DNA from: Oscillospiraceae bacterium
Lineage (GTDB): Bacteria > Bacillota > Clostridia > Oscillospirales > Ruminococcaceae
Assembly (NCBI GenBank): GCA_029098085.1
Contig: JAQXNQ010000125.1
Coordinates: 1-5,406, forward strand
Direction of reading: 5' to 3'
Length of the DNA: 5,406 nucleotides
The notes below the pieces were generated by a model. It worked only from the letters and a program-made list of their open reading frames with translations. It had not been told where the DNA came from and did no database searches. This document shows positions 5,315 to 5,406 of the stretch, piece by piece. Both the position numbers and the translations under genes were made by a program. Numbering within the stretch: position 1 is the first letter of the stretch; every line of letters starts with the position of its first letter.

Positions 5315-5406
5315 ATGTTCAGTGCAGAAGCCATGTCCAATTTTCTGATCGCCCTGGAGGTGATGGGGCTGGGAATGCTCTCCATCTTTGTGGTGATGGC
5401 GGTGCT
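5315..5406 (+). CDS. oadG: Decarboxylase gamma (OadG-like) subunit, 3' end missing
   Basis: Thirty complete codons are visible before the window ends. The peptide starts MFSAEAMSNFLIALEVMGLG and continues as a hydrophobic stretch (MLSIFVVMAV). The GLxxMxxGMxxIFxV pattern in one N-terminal helix is typical of OadG/MmdD-type subunits, which are short, single-span proteins that hold the peripheral alpha and membrane beta subunits together. Position directly after the beta gene with a strong ribosome binding site supports this. The remainder of the gene, and probably the biotin carrier and carboxyltransferase alpha genes, should lie just beyond the right edge. The symbol denotes the family only. 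Confidence 0.75.
   Translation, partial: MFSAEAMSNFLIALEVMGLGMLSIFVVMAV

Overview
The window looks like chromosomal DNA from a GC-rich, Gram-positive anaerobe of the class Clostridia, most likely a gut Oscillospiraceae/Ruminococcaceae-type organism. This is an inference. It rests on strong AGGAGG-type ribosome binding sites, a consensus sigma-A promoter, a transcription-terminating riboswitch of Firmicutes style, an AT-rich intergenic region between GC-rich genes, and a sodium-pumping biotin-dependent decarboxylase operon. No rRNA, tRNA, CRISPR array, transposase or attachment site was seen.

Left part (1-3600): the 3' end of an operon on the + strand. It holds the C-terminal ~398 residues of a GH5 glycoside hydrolase resembling endoglycoceramidases and steryl-glucosidases. 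By a 4-base ATGA overlap this is coupled to a GPH/MelB-type (MFS_2) transporter carrying an unusual ~280-residue charged C-terminal extension. The pair suggests uptake and hydrolysis of a glycoside, possibly a glycolipid. A hairpin at 3566-3600 closes the operon.

Middle part (3600-4162): about 560 bases with little protein coding but much regulation. On the - strand lies a 39-codon gene for a small, probably single-span membrane peptide. It has its own ribosome binding site and a possible extended -10 promoter, and it runs into the shared terminator. Diverging from it is a textbook promoter (TTGACA, 17 bases, TATAAT). The leader that follows matches the yybP-ykoY manganese riboswitch: GGGGAGTAG, TCAACAT and an AAGACC 3' end. 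The last strand of the riboswitch is also the first strand of a strong intrinsic terminator, the layout of a Mn2+-ON transcriptional switch.

Right part (4163-5406): the genes under this leader encode the membrane beta subunit of a Na+-translocating decarboxylase (OadB/GcdB/MmdB family) and, 12 bases later, the start of its small gamma subunit (OadG family), which is cut by the window edge. The complex converts a decarboxylation into an outward Na+ gradient.

The most notable point is the apparent control of a sodium-pump decarboxylase by a Mn2+-type riboswitch, rather than the usual Mn2+ exporter. Second are the transporter's extension and the unlisted small membrane peptide.
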